Positions 17,315 to 25,300 of a DNA stretch of 64,000 bases are shown in pieces. The notes beneath the pieces were generated by a model, which worked only from the letters and a program-made list of their open reading frames with translations, did not search any database and had not been told where the DNA came from. The DNA comes from an uncultured Prevotellaceae bacterium (GTDB lineage Bacteria > Bacteroidota > Bacteroidia > Bacteroidales > Muribaculaceae). Position 1 is the stretch's first letter, and each line of letters begins with the position of its first letter. Both the position numbers and the translations under genes were made by a program. The stretch covers positions 62,001 to 126,000 of the forward strand of contig CAMZFV010000004.1 of the NCBI GenBank assembly GCA_947306175.1, read 5' to 3'.

Positions 17315-18067
17315 ATGGAAATGAATAACAATCCTTTCTCACTGGTCGGTAAGACCATTCTGGTCACTGGCGCTTCGTCGGGCATTGGTCAGGCAACGGC
17401 GGTGGCATGCGCCGCCATGGGTGCTAGAGTCATCATCACAGGCCGCAACCCTGAACGTTTACAACAGACACGTGATAGGATAGAGGCCCAATGTGAAGCC
17501 ATAATTCCAGCCGAATTGACTCAAAAAGAGGATGTTGAGAATCTGGTTAAGTCATTGCCGCCGCTCGATGGTGCGGTGATGTGTGCTGGTAATTCCACAA
17601 CGCTGCCCTTGCAGTTCGGCACGCGCGAGAAGTTTGACGAAATGTTTGATGTCAATTTTTTCGCCCCGGTCGAGTTGATGCGCCTCATGTATAAAAAGAA
17701 GGTGCTTCAAAAAAACGCTTCGGTTGTTCTCATCGCCTCTATTGGCGGTACCCACAGTTTCATGCCCGGCAATGGCGTGTATGGCGCTTCCAAGGCTGCA
17801 CTCAATTCGTTCATGAAGTATGCTGCCCGCGAATTCGCTTCCCGCAAGGTCCGCGTCAACAGCATTTGCCCTGGAATGGTGGATACTCCACTCATCCATC
17901 GCGGTACCATTACCGAGGAACAGTTGGCCGAGGACGCCAAGCGTTATCCGCTGGGACGATATGGACAACCCGAGGACATCGCCAATGGTGCCGTATACCT
18001 CTTGAGTGACGCGTCAAGCTGGCTCACGGGGCATGATTTGGTGATAGATGGCGGTTTTTCGATATAG
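17315..18067 (+). CDS. Short-chain dehydrogenase/reductase, FabG-like
   Basis: About 250 residues with the SDR cofactor loop TGASSGIG, the NAG-like MCAGNST, catalytic serine in VVLIASIGG and YGASKAAL (Tyr-x3-Lys), and the FabG-like C-terminus LTGHDLVIDGGFSI. It is expected to reduce a keto group with NAD(P)H, plausibly a 3-oxoacyl-ACP given the ACP and KAS III genes downstream; a keto-sugar is the alternative. An in-frame TTG directly after the previous stop (17309) could start it, but the ATG at 17315 is preferred. Confidence 0.88.
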   Translation: MEMNNNPFSLVGKTILVTGASSGIGQATAVACAAMGARVIITGRNPERLQQTRDRIEAQCEAIIPAELTQKEDVENLVKSLPPLDGAVMCAGNSTTLPLQFGTREKFDEMFDVNFFAPVELMRLMYKKKVLQKNASVVLIASIGGTHSFMPGNGVYGASKAALNSFMKYAAREFASRKVRVNSICPGMVDTPLIHRGTITEEQLAEDAKRYPLGRYGQPEDIANGAVYLLSDASSWLTGHDLVIDGGFSI

Positions 18068-18082
18068 ATTTTCTGCATTTTC

Positions 18083-18113
18083 TTTGTCATTTTTGAAAAA
18101 GTGACTATATTTG
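18083..18113 (+). promoter_or_regulatory. Candidate promoter of the ACP module
   Basis: TTTG (18083-18086), a 19-nt spacer and TATATTTG (18106-18113) match the Bacteroidota promoter closely. It lies in the 104-bp gap before the first ACP gene, so the ACP module can be transcribed separately from the glycosyltransferase part. Confidence 0.7.
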
Positions 18114-18171
18114 CCCGCTTTTTTCATCAAAATGAACTGAGCGAGTAACGATTATTAGGAATGCAGTAACA

Positions 18172-18417
18172 ATGCAATATATGAATATTCAGGATTTTAT
18201 TGACAATTTTGCCAATCAGTTTGACGACACTGACAAAGCTGTATTTACCAGTGAGACCAATTTCAAACAACTCGATGAGTGGTCTTCATTGACTGCATTA
18301 TCTATTATTGCTATGGTGGATGACGAGTATAACGTCATCATCAAGGGTAGCGATATCATCAATTCCGAGACCATTCAAGACCTGTTTGAGATTGTTGTCA
18401 AGAAGGTTCGCAAGTAA
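18172..18417 (+). CDS. Acyl carrier protein (ACP 1)
   Basis: 81 residues with the four-helix ACP pattern. The phosphopantetheine serine is Ser39 in DEWSSLTALSIIAMVDDEY; the residue before it is Ser instead of the usual Asp of the DSL motif. ACP 1 is close to ACP 3 (24967-25215), including EWSSL-ALS-IAMVD-EY and the NFKQL/RFKEL run before it. A second in-frame ATG at 18181 is equally possible as start. It leads the transcription unit from the promoter at 18106-18113. Confidence 0.85.
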   Translation: MQYMNIQDFIDNFANQFDDTDKAVFTSETNFKQLDEWSSLTALSIIAMVDDEYNVIIKGSDIINSETIQDLFEIVVKKVRK

Positions 18418-18435
18418 TCTTATTCGTTTTTCTTT

Positions 18436-18672
18436 ATGATTGAATCGCGGGTAAAGGAAATCATCTCCCGGGTGCTCAATGTGCCGCTCGGTAAGGTGAC
18501 CAACGACCTCTCCTCTGGCGACATCCCCGAGTGGGACTCCGTGGGCAACCTCGCGATCATCAGCACAATCGAGCAGGAGATGGAAGTCGAATTTCCGCTC
18601 GAAGACCTTTTCGACTTGACGTCGGTGCAAACCATCATCGACGAAGTCACCCAACTTACCACCGATGTATGA
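18436..18672 (+). CDS. Acyl carrier protein (ACP 2)
   Basis: 78 residues, with the carrier serine at Ser35 in IPEWDSVGNLAIISTIEQEM and a preceding Asp as in standard ACPs. It differs clearly from ACP 1 and ACP 3. Its end overlaps the start of the acyl-activating ligase by 8 nt, suggesting that this is the ACP the ligase loads. No phosphopantetheinyl transferase gene is in the window, so activation depends on an enzyme encoded elsewhere. Confidence 0.87.
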   Translation: MIESRVKEIISRVLNVPLGKVTNDLSSGDIPEWDSVGNLAIISTIEQEMEVEFPLEDLFDLTSVQTIIDEVTQLTTDV

Positions 18673-20131
18673 TGCGCCCCACAGCCCGGTGCTGTGTGAG
18701 ATTTTGAGGCATTCCACGATTACCCCCGACAAGGTCGCTCTTGTCGAGGGCCCGAACCGCATCACCTACAGCCAGCTGGTCGCCAACATTGAGGCTGCCG
18801 CCCGATATCTGTGTTCTAAGGATATCAAGCCGGGTGACCGCATCCTGCTGGCAGCCCGCAAGGAGGTGGAGTTTGTCTATCTGTACTTCGCCGCCCACCT
18901 GTCGGGTGTCGTCAATGTGGTCACCGACCCCACGTCGCCCGCCGACCGCTTGGAGTATATCAAGGATACCGTCAAGCCCGTTGCGATGTTCGGCGTTGAG
19001 GGAGTTTCTGGCCGATGCATCTCCTATGGTGGGGTGGACTGGCACTTGGAACAGGAAGAGAAACTTTACTTGCCCCGCGTGGACTCTTCAAGCGTGGCCG
19101 ACGTGATGTTCACCACCGGAACGACAGGTGCGCCCAAGGGCGTGTGCCTCTCCCATGATAATATCGCGGGTTCTGCGGCCAACATCAACGGTTTCATCGG
19201 CACTGATGACGGCGACGTTGAGGTGCTCGGCCTGCCCTTGAGCCATTCGTTCGGCTTGGGACGCCTCCGCTGCATCCTCATGGCAGGCGGAACCATTGTC
19301 CTGGTAGGCAATTTCGCCAACCTCAAGGCCCTTTTCAGCGTCATGGAGAATGAGCATGTGACGGGTTTCGGCATGGTGCCCGCCGTGTGGCAATACATCA
19401 AGTGCTTAAGCGGCCGACGCATCGGTAAGTTTGCCCGCCAGTTGCGATACATCGAGGTCGGCAGCGCCGCCTTGCCGATCGAGGACAAGCACTTGCTGAT
19501 GGAGTTGTTCCCAACGACGCGCCTCTGCATCCATTACGGCCTGACCGAGGCCTCCCGTGCCTTGTTCACCGAATTGCACGCCGACGCCGATTGCCTTAAC
19601 ACGATAGGCCGCCCTGTGTCCTCACGGGTTGAGGTGTGTATCCTTGACGAGGACGGCAACCGGTTGCCCGACGGCCAGGACGGTGAACTCTGCGTGCGGG
19701 GCAATATGGTGACACGTTCCTATTTCTTGCCTGAGGACAATCATGAGGCATTCTTCGGCGATTGGTTCCGCACCGGCGACTGGGGGCATCGTGACAGCAG
19801 CGGCAGGTTCTACCTCACGGGCCGCAAGAAGGAACTGATCAATGTGGGCGGCGAGAAAGTGAGCCCCGCAACAATCGAGGACGCCATCCGCTCCCTCGGC
19901 ATTGCCGATTGCGCCTGTGTCGCCATTCCTGACCCCAACGGGGTCTTGGGCGAGGTGCCTAAGGCTTTTTTGCTCAATAAGGGTGAAAACCTCCCCACGG
20001 TTGACGAACTCAAGAGCGGTCTCGCCCATCTTCTGTCGTCCCATGAGATTCCGGTTGAATGGGAGTGGATCGATAACATCCCCCGTTCCTCTTCCGGTAA
20101 GATCCAAAGACTCAAACTGAAAGCAGGTTGA
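18665..20131 (+). CDS. AMP-forming acyl ligase (acyl-ACP or acyl-CoA synthetase)
   Basis: A 488-residue member of the ANL superfamily: FTTGTTGAPKGVCLSH is the phosphate-binding loop A3, HYGLTEASRA motif A5, FRTGDWGHRD motif A7 and SSSGKIQRLKLK the C-terminal catalytic lysine region (A10). It activates a carboxylic acid with ATP and transfers it to a thiol, here most likely a carrier protein because it overlaps ACP 2. The length is shorter than most fatty-acyl-CoA ligases, in line with a small substrate. The substrate acid is unknown. Confidence 0.9.
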   Translation: MYDAPHSPVLCEILRHSTITPDKVALVEGPNRITYSQLVANIEAAARYLCSKDIKPGDRILLAARKEVEFVYLYFAAHLSGVVNVVTDPTSPADRLEYIKDTVKPVAMFGVEGVSGRCISYGGVDWHLEQEEKLYLPRVDSSSVADVMFTTGTTGAPKGVCLSHDNIAGSAANINGFIGTDDGDVEVLGLPLSHSFGLGRLRCILMAGGTIVLVGNFANLKALFSVMENEHVTGFGMVPAVWQYIKCLSGRRIGKFARQLRYIEVGSAALPIEDKHLLMELFPTTRLCIHYGLTEASRALFTELHADADCLNTIGRPVSSRVEVCILDEDGNRLPDGQDGELCVRGNMVTRSYFLPEDNHEAFFGDWFRTGDWGHRDSSGRFYLTGRKKELINVGGEKVSPATIEDAIRSLGIADCACVAIPDPNGVLGEVPKAFLLNKGENLPTVDELKSGLAHLLSSHEIPVEWEWIDNIPRSSSGKIQRLKLKAG

Positions 20132-20155
20132 CAACTTGCGAAACACAATAACAAT

Positions 20156-21217
20156 ATGTCACAGTTAACGATCAACAACGTGCGCATTGCGGGCATGAGC
20201 GCCTGTGTCCCAGCCACAGTCGAGGACAACCGCACGCTCCCCATCTACAAGGATGAGAACGATGCGCTCAAGGTGATAGCCTCGACCGGCATTGAGCGCC
20301 ACCACAAGGCAGATGATGCCACTACCGCTTCCGACCTCACGGTGAAAGCGGTAGAGGGCCTGCTGGCGCAGATGGGTTGGGAACCGCAGGACATTGACTG
20401 CTTTGCCTACGTCTGCACTTCCAGGGATTACATTGCTCCCCAGACGGCATGCGTCCTCCAGGACCGTTTGCACCTGCGCAACGACTGCTGCGTGTTCGAC
20501 TTGCCCTTCGGCTGTTCGGGTTGGGTTTATGGCATGAGCATAGTGGGTTCGATGATGTCCCACGGCACGCTCAAGCGCGCCATCCTTGTGGCGGCCGAGA
20601 CCAACACCAGGAACCGCAACCCGCTCGACACGGCAGTGCGTCCCTTGTTTGGCGACGCCGCGACAGCGACTGCCCTGGAGTATGATCCCGAGCGTTCACG
20701 TCCCATGAATTTCATGTATGGCGTGGACGGCAGCGGTTTTGATGCCGTGTGGGCTCCATACGGTGGTATGCGCAACCCCGTTACCCGCGAGGCCCTGGAG
20801 GAAAAGGAGGTGGCACCAGGCGTGTTCCGTCGTGGCATCGACATGATAGTCAACGGCATGGACGTGTTCGGTTTTGCCATCAAGCAGCCGCCGCTTTCAC
20901 TCAAGGAACTGATTGCGACCTTCAGCATCGATGTCGAGACGGTGGATCTGCTGCTGTTGCACCAGGCCAACAAGTTCATCGATGAGAAGATCCGCAAGGC
21001 GGTCAAGATCGCTCCCGAGAAAACGCCTTATTGCCTGGAAGAGTACGGCAATGTCACGAGTGCGTCGATTCCGTTGACGATGGTGACCCGTTGCCGTGAG
21101 CAGCTGGCAGGAGAAGAGAAGCACTGTCTGGCCTGTGGCTTCGGCGTCGGTCTGGCTTGGGCAAGCATGGAGTTCTATGCCGGTGACGTGAAAATAGACG
21201 AAGTCATCACCTATTAA
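20156..21217 (+). CDS. 3-oxoacyl-ACP synthase III-like enzyme (KAS III 1)
   Basis: 353 residues with the thiolase fold of FabH. The Cys-His-Asn triad is visible: Cys120 in LPFGCSGWVYG, His269 in LLLHQANKF and Asn299 in EEYGNVTSAS. It could condense a starter acyl thioester with malonyl-ACP, or transfer an acyl group as KAS III-like acyltransferases of natural-product pathways do (family knowledge). It is a paralogue of KAS III 2 at 25301-26350, sharing GMRNPVT and NGMDVF-FAI segments. Confidence 0.9.
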   Translation: MSQLTINNVRIAGMSACVPATVEDNRTLPIYKDENDALKVIASTGIERHHKADDATTASDLTVKAVEGLLAQMGWEPQDIDCFAYVCTSRDYIAPQTACVLQDRLHLRNDCCVFDLPFGCSGWVYGMSIVGSMMSHGTLKRAILVAAETNTRNRNPLDTAVRPLFGDAATATALEYDPERSRPMNFMYGVDGSGFDAVWAPYGGMRNPVTREALEEKEVAPGVFRRGIDMIVNGMDVFGFAIKQPPLSLKELIATFSIDVETVDLLLLHQANKFIDEKIRKAVKIAPEKTPYCLEEYGNVTSASIPLTMVTRCREQLAGEEKHCLACGFGVGLAWASMEFYAGDVKIDEVITY

Positions 21218-21233
21218 ATCTGGATTTACAGTT

Positions 21234-22334
21234 ATGGCACAGTATATCAACAGCAACAAGGAATACTTCTGGGGAGACTGGTACTTCAAGTCCCACGTCA
21301 TGCCGCCTGATTTCAATTACAAGGCTCACAAGAAGGAGATGTCTCCTTATTACGAGCAGCGTGGTTTCAAGGTGTCGATGATGTTCGATGACTATTTCTC
21401 GACACTTAACGGCATCCACAGTGACCGCTACCTGTCAATGGACCTGTACTATTTCTATGTGATACCCTCCCTCAATCGTCATGATTTCAAGGATGCCTAC
21501 CTTGACAAGAACATCTATAGCGAACTCTTCCCCAATGTGAAGCAGCCTGTAGCAATTGTCAAGAATATCCATGGCCACTTTTACCGTGACGGCGAGGAAA
21601 TCTCCATCGACCAAGCCATTGAAGCCGTTCTGCAGTATCAAGGCAACATGATCATCAAGCCCACTGTCGAGACTTGCAACGGCGAGGGTGTGGAACAGAT
21701 CAACGCTCTCAATGCCGACCAACTCCGTGCGATGTTCCAACACTACAGCATCAACTTCACCGTTCAGGAGAAGGTGATTCAGCATCCCGATTTACAGCGG
21801 GTTAACCCAACGTCGCTTAACTCGATGCGCCTTTACACCTACCGTCGCCCCGATGGTACCTACGAGTACCTCTATCCCTATGCCCACCTGCGTTTCGGTG
21901 GAAAGGGTGCCATCAAGGACAATGTGTCCCAGGGTGGTGGTACTTGCCTGATTGATGAAAATGGTTTGGTCGATGATCGGGTTTTCCGCTTCAAGAACTT
22001 GCAGGTGTCGTCGCTCAAGGAAGAGACAGGCGTGGAGAATCTGGTGGTTCCCTATTATGATAAGGTGATTGAGACATTGAAAATGATGCACCGTCGCTTG
22101 CCTTACTTTGATTTCGTGGGTTGGGACGTAACTGTTTTGCCCGACGGCGAACCCTTGCTCATCGAGTTCAATCTGGTGCCCAGTGTGGAGGGTCCCCAGA
22201 TGATGGCCGGTCCCATGTTCGGAAAATTCCTTGATGAGGTGATTGACAGGGCTCGCCAGGTGGAATCCGCACGTGTGCAGACTATCAGAAAAACCTTTGA
22301 CAAGGGAATGCAGTTCCACTTGTATGCTCAGTAA
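21234..22334 (+). CDS. ATP-grasp family ligase associated with sugar transfer
   Basis: 366 residues. It resembles the sugar-transfer-associated ATP-grasp family of polysaccharide loci: central IIKPTVETCNGEGV as the ATP-binding lysine/glycine region, then FVGWDVTVLPDGEPLLIEFN with the metal-binding Glu and Asn. Such enzymes couple ATP hydrolysis to formation of an amide or ester between a carboxylate and an amine or hydroxyl. Here it might join an acyl or amino acid to a sugar. It starts 16 nt after KAS III 1. Confidence 0.82.
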   Translation: MAQYINSNKEYFWGDWYFKSHVMPPDFNYKAHKKEMSPYYEQRGFKVSMMFDDYFSTLNGIHSDRYLSMDLYYFYVIPSLNRHDFKDAYLDKNIYSELFPNVKQPVAIVKNIHGHFYRDGEEISIDQAIEAVLQYQGNMIIKPTVETCNGEGVEQINALNADQLRAMFQHYSINFTVQEKVIQHPDLQRVNPTSLNSMRLYTYRRPDGTYEYLYPYAHLRFGGKGAIKDNVSQGGGTCLIDENGLVDDRVFRFKNLQVSSLKEETGVENLVVPYYDKVIETLKMMHRRLPYFDFVGWDVTVLPDGEPLLIEFNLVPSVEGPQMMAGPMFGKFLDEVIDRARQVESARVQTIRKTFDKGMQFHLYAQ

Positions 22335-22350
22335 TGTGTTGGAGGACAAG

Positions 22351-22968
22351 ATGATGACTCAATCTGCTCATTTTATGACAGTTGACAAGGACACTGTGCG
22401 GATTCGTCAAGTCGTCAACTCTGTCTTCAATTCCTGTACATATGTCTTGTCGCGAGGCGGGAATACCTGGCTGGTAGATTGCGGGGATATAGACGGCATT
22501 TTGCCCATGATTGATGGCAATCTGCGTGGTGTATTGCTTACCCATTCCCATTTTGACCACATCTATGGTTTGAATCACTTGCTGACCTTGTTCCCAGGCA
22601 TTGACATCGTGACCAACGAGTCGGGAAGGGAAGGGCTGCTCAGTGACAAACTGAATTTCTCAAAGTATCACGAGGATCCGTTTGTCCTCGATACCCCTGA
22701 GAATATTAAGGTGGTACGCGACGGCGACCTCATCCCGATGTTCGATGGTGTGAACGCAAAAGCGGTATTTACGCCAGGGCATAGTCCATCATGTGTGACC
22801 TGGATTGTGGACGATGCAATTTTCACAGGGGACAGCTATATCCCCGGGGTGAAAACCGTGACTGTTTTTCCGCACTCTGATAAGGTGCAGGCAGCGCAAA
22901 GTGAAGCCCTGATTAAAAAGCTTGCCGAGTCACGCCGCATTTATCCGGGCCATGCACCACAGTTATAA
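22351..22968 (+). CDS. Metallo-beta-lactamase-fold hydrolase
   Basis: 205 residues with the zinc-binding motif HSHFDH (His65, His67, Asp69, His70), a later FTPGHSPSC histidine, FTGDSYIP aspartate and YPGHAP histidine, the complete metal set of glyoxalase II-like enzymes. In an ACP context it may hydrolyse a thioester (product release or editing). The open frame extends upstream into the ATP-grasp gene, but the ATG at 22351 has a GGAGG six bases ahead, unusual in this window and decisive for the start. Confidence 0.88.
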   Translation: MMTQSAHFMTVDKDTVRIRQVVNSVFNSCTYVLSRGGNTWLVDCGDIDGILPMIDGNLRGVLLTHSHFDHIYGLNHLLTLFPGIDIVTNESGREGLLSDKLNFSKYHEDPFVLDTPENIKVVRDGDLIPMFDGVNAKAVFTPGHSPSCVTWIVDDAIFTGDSYIPGVKTVTVFPHSDKVQAAQSEALIKKLAESRRIYPGHAPQL

Positions 22969-22992
22969 AGAATCAGTAATCAAATAAAGTAT

Positions 22993-24141
22993 ATGGCTAA
23001 CAGTAAGATTTTGCTTTGTCTCGCCCACATGAGCGGACAAGAAATGAAATACATTCAAGAGGCCTTCGACACCAACTGGGTCGTGCCCCTTGGACCTAAT
23101 GTGAATGCGTTTGAGGAGGACTTGGAGCGCTTGTGTGCTCAGGAAAAACGGGTCGTGGCACTAAGTTCCGGCACGGCAGCCATCCATCTTGCCCTCGTCA
23201 ATCTGGGCATTAGCCGTGGCGATGAGGTGATTTGCCAGTCGATGACATTCTCGGCAAGTGCCAACCCCATCGTCTATCAAGGCGCAACCCCGGTGTTTGT
23301 CGATAGCGAGCGCGACACTTGGAATATGGACCCCAACCTGCTGGAAGAGGCCATCAAGGACCGCATCGCCAAGACGGGCCACAAGCCCAAGGCCATCATC
23401 CCCGTTTATCTTTACGGAATGCCCGCCAAAATTGACGACATCATGGAAATTGCCCGTCGCTATGAGATTCCAGTTGTTGAAGACTCTGCCGAGGCTTTCG
23501 GTTCACGTTATCGTGGTCAGTTGTGCGGCACCTTCGGTGACTTTGGCATCATGAGCTTTAATGGCAACAAGATGATTACCACAAGTGGTGGCGGTGCACT
23601 CATTTGCCCCGACGAAGCCGCCAAGAAGAAGACCATGTTCTATGCCACCCAGTCGCGGGAACCCATGCCTTATTATCTCCACAAGGAGATCGGCTATAAT
23701 TACCGCATGAGCAACATTTGTGCGGGTATCGGACGCGGTCAGATGACCGTTCTGGACGAGCATCTGGCACATCACAGGCACCTGTGTGACCGCTATGTGG
23801 AAGTGCTGGGCGCTATCGACGGCATCACTGTCCACACTAACCTCGACGAGCGTTTCGACAGTAATTACTGGCTCAACACCATCCTTATCGACCCGGCTCA
23901 GACGAGTGCCGACTACGAAGCGATCCGTCTGCATCTGGATGCATGCAATGTCGAGTCGCGACCCCTGTGGAAACCCATGCACACCCAGCCCGTATTCTCG
24001 GGGGCTCCAGCCTATGTTAATGGCGTGAGCGAGGATTTGTTCTCCAAGGGACTGTGTCTGCCCAGTGGCCCTTGGGTTAGTGATGAGGATGTGGAACTTG
24101 TGGCACGCGAGATTGCCGCTTGCTGCAAGAAATGTTTTTGA
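22993..24141 (+). CDS. DegT/DnrJ/EryC1/StrS-family sugar aminotransferase
   Basis: 382 residues, fold-type I PLP enzyme with the family lysine Lys193 in FNGNKMITTSGGGAL and the early LSSGTAAIHLAL. PglE-like members transfer an amino group from glutamate to a UDP-4-keto-6-deoxy sugar. With the PglD gene 29 nt downstream and PglC-like initiator upstream it would supply a 4-amino sugar for N-acylation. A dehydratase making the keto sugar (PglF/CapD type) is not in the window. Confidence 0.92.
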   Translation: MANSKILLCLAHMSGQEMKYIQEAFDTNWVVPLGPNVNAFEEDLERLCAQEKRVVALSSGTAAIHLALVNLGISRGDEVICQSMTFSASANPIVYQGATPVFVDSERDTWNMDPNLLEEAIKDRIAKTGHKPKAIIPVYLYGMPAKIDDIMEIARRYEIPVVEDSAEAFGSRYRGQLCGTFGDFGIMSFNGNKMITTSGGGALICPDEAAKKKTMFYATQSREPMPYYLHKEIGYNYRMSNICAGIGRGQMTVLDEHLAHHRHLCDRYVEVLGAIDGITVHTNLDERFDSNYWLNTILIDPAQTSADYEAIRLHLDACNVESRPLWKPMHTQPVFSGAPAYVNGVSEDLFSKGLCLPSGPWVSDEDVELVAREIAACCKKCF

Positions 24142-24170
24142 ATAACTACTCAATGAATTAGATATAGAAC

Positions 24171-24815
24171 ATGAAGAATATCGCAATTTATGGCGCCGGA
24201 GGATTTGGCAAGGAAGTAGCCTGTCTCATCGACAGGATCAATGCTGCCGGAGATGACTGGCATCTCATCGGTTTCTTTGACGACAGCAAGCCTGCCAACA
24301 CTGTCGTGTCGCAATATGGTACGGTGCTGGGCGGTATGGCAGAACTCTTGAATATCAAGGAGCCGCTCGCCGTAGCTATAGCCATCAACGACAATAGGGC
24401 AGTTCGCCGCATCCGTGAAGAAATCACCGTTGACAACATCTATTTCCCCAACCTCATCGACCCGTCATTGTTTTGCGTGGATAAGCGCACGGTGACCATG
24501 GGCGAGGGCAATATCATCCAGAACGACTGCATGATTTCCTGCGATGTCACCATCGGCAACTTCAACCTGTTCAACGACCACGTGGTGGTGGGACATGACA
24601 ACGTCATCGGCGACTTCAATGGACTCATGCCCGCAGCTCATCTCTCGGGCGGTATCACCATTGGCGATAACAACCTGCTGGGTGTGGCGAGTGTAGTACT
24701 TCAGGGAATGGTCATTGGCAACGGGGTAACGCTGGGCGCCAATAGTGTCCTCATGACTCAGCCCAGGGATAATACCACCTATCTGGGCGTTCCCGCTATG
24801 AAATTTGATTTCTAA
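24171..24815 (+). CDS. PglD-type UDP-4-amino-sugar N-acyltransferase
   Basis: 214 residues: an N-terminal nucleotide-sugar domain (NIAIYGAGGFGKEVACLIDR, IGFFDDSKPA) and a left-handed beta-helix (NIIQNDCMISCDVTIGNF, VVVGHDNVIGDFNGLMP) ending TYLGVPAMKFDF. It closely matches the second unit of the fusion protein at 16064-17308, including positions of the hexapeptides and the C-terminus. It sits directly after the aminotransferase, as PglD follows PglE in bacillosamine-type pathways. The acyl donor may be acetyl-CoA or one of the acyl-ACPs made next door; the latter is conjecture. Confidence 0.88.
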   Translation: MKNIAIYGAGGFGKEVACLIDRINAAGDDWHLIGFFDDSKPANTVVSQYGTVLGGMAELLNIKEPLAVAIAINDNRAVRRIREEITVDNIYFPNLIDPSLFCVDKRTVTMGEGNIIQNDCMISCDVTIGNFNLFNDHVVVGHDNVIGDFNGLMPAAHLSGGITIGDNNLLGVASVVLQGMVIGNGVTLGANSVLMTQPRDNTTYLGVPAMKFDF

Positions 24816-24913
24816 CTGCTTTTTTTAGGGCTGAAAGTGGCATTTATGGCCAAAAAAACCATGTTTTTGCTGTAAATAATCGACAATTGGGTGTGGATTT
24901 AATATTTTTTATG

Positions 24914-24921
24914 TAATTTTG
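24914..24921 (+). promoter_or_regulatory. Candidate -7 box before ACP 3
   Basis: TAATTTTG fits TAnnTTTG and lies 45 nt before the ACP 3 start codon, in a 151-bp AT-rich gap. A -33 box is not clear: ATTG at 24886-24889 is 24 nt upstream, slightly too far. Confidence 0.5.
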
Positions 24922-24966
24922 CACCCCGTGAAAATATCCGAGGTATTTTTACGTTATAATAACAGC

Positions 24967-25215
24967 ATGAATTTGGACCAGTTCATAGAAAATATAGCTG
25001 ATCTGTTTGAAGAGACAGACTCAGACACCATACAGGCAACCACTCGATTCAAGGAATTGAAGGAATGGTCGTCTCTTATAGCCTTATCAGTCATTGCGAT
25101 GGTTGATGAGGAATATGATATTGAATTCCGTGGTGATGATATCCGTAATAGTAATACGGTTGAAGACCTCTACAATGCTGTTGTAACACGGATCGAAGAA
25201 GAAGAACTTGAATAG
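24967..25215 (+). CDS. Acyl carrier protein (ACP 3)
   Basis: 82 residues; carrier serine Ser36 in LKEWSSLIALSVIAMVDEEY, again preceded by Ser rather than Asp as in ACP 1. The frame is open from 24919, but that would start inside the -7 box, so ATG 24967 is used. It is followed by a strong hairpin with a T-run (25215-25272) before KAS III 2, which would favour ACP over enzyme expression. Confidence 0.87.
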   Translation: MNLDQFIENIADLFEETDSDTIQATTRFKELKEWSSLIALSVIAMVDEEYDIEFRGDDIRNSNTVEDLYNAVVTRIEEEELE

Positions 25216-25272
25216 CGCAACCATAATCTCGTACCTCAGCGGTCGCTGATGAGAGATAAGTTGTGCTTTTTT
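25215..25272 (+). terminator. Hairpin with T-run between ACP 3 and KAS III 2 (attenuator-like)
   Basis: Nested pairing: GCGCAA (25215-25220) with TTGTGC (25261-25266), ATCTC with GAGAT, and TCAGC/GCTGA at the tip, followed by six T from 25267. It begins at the ACP 3 stop codon. No promoter box is visible between it and KAS III 2, so partial read-through is likely. Confidence 0.65.
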
Positions 25273-25300
25273 ATTTCCCTAATTTTTCCTGCCAGTAATT

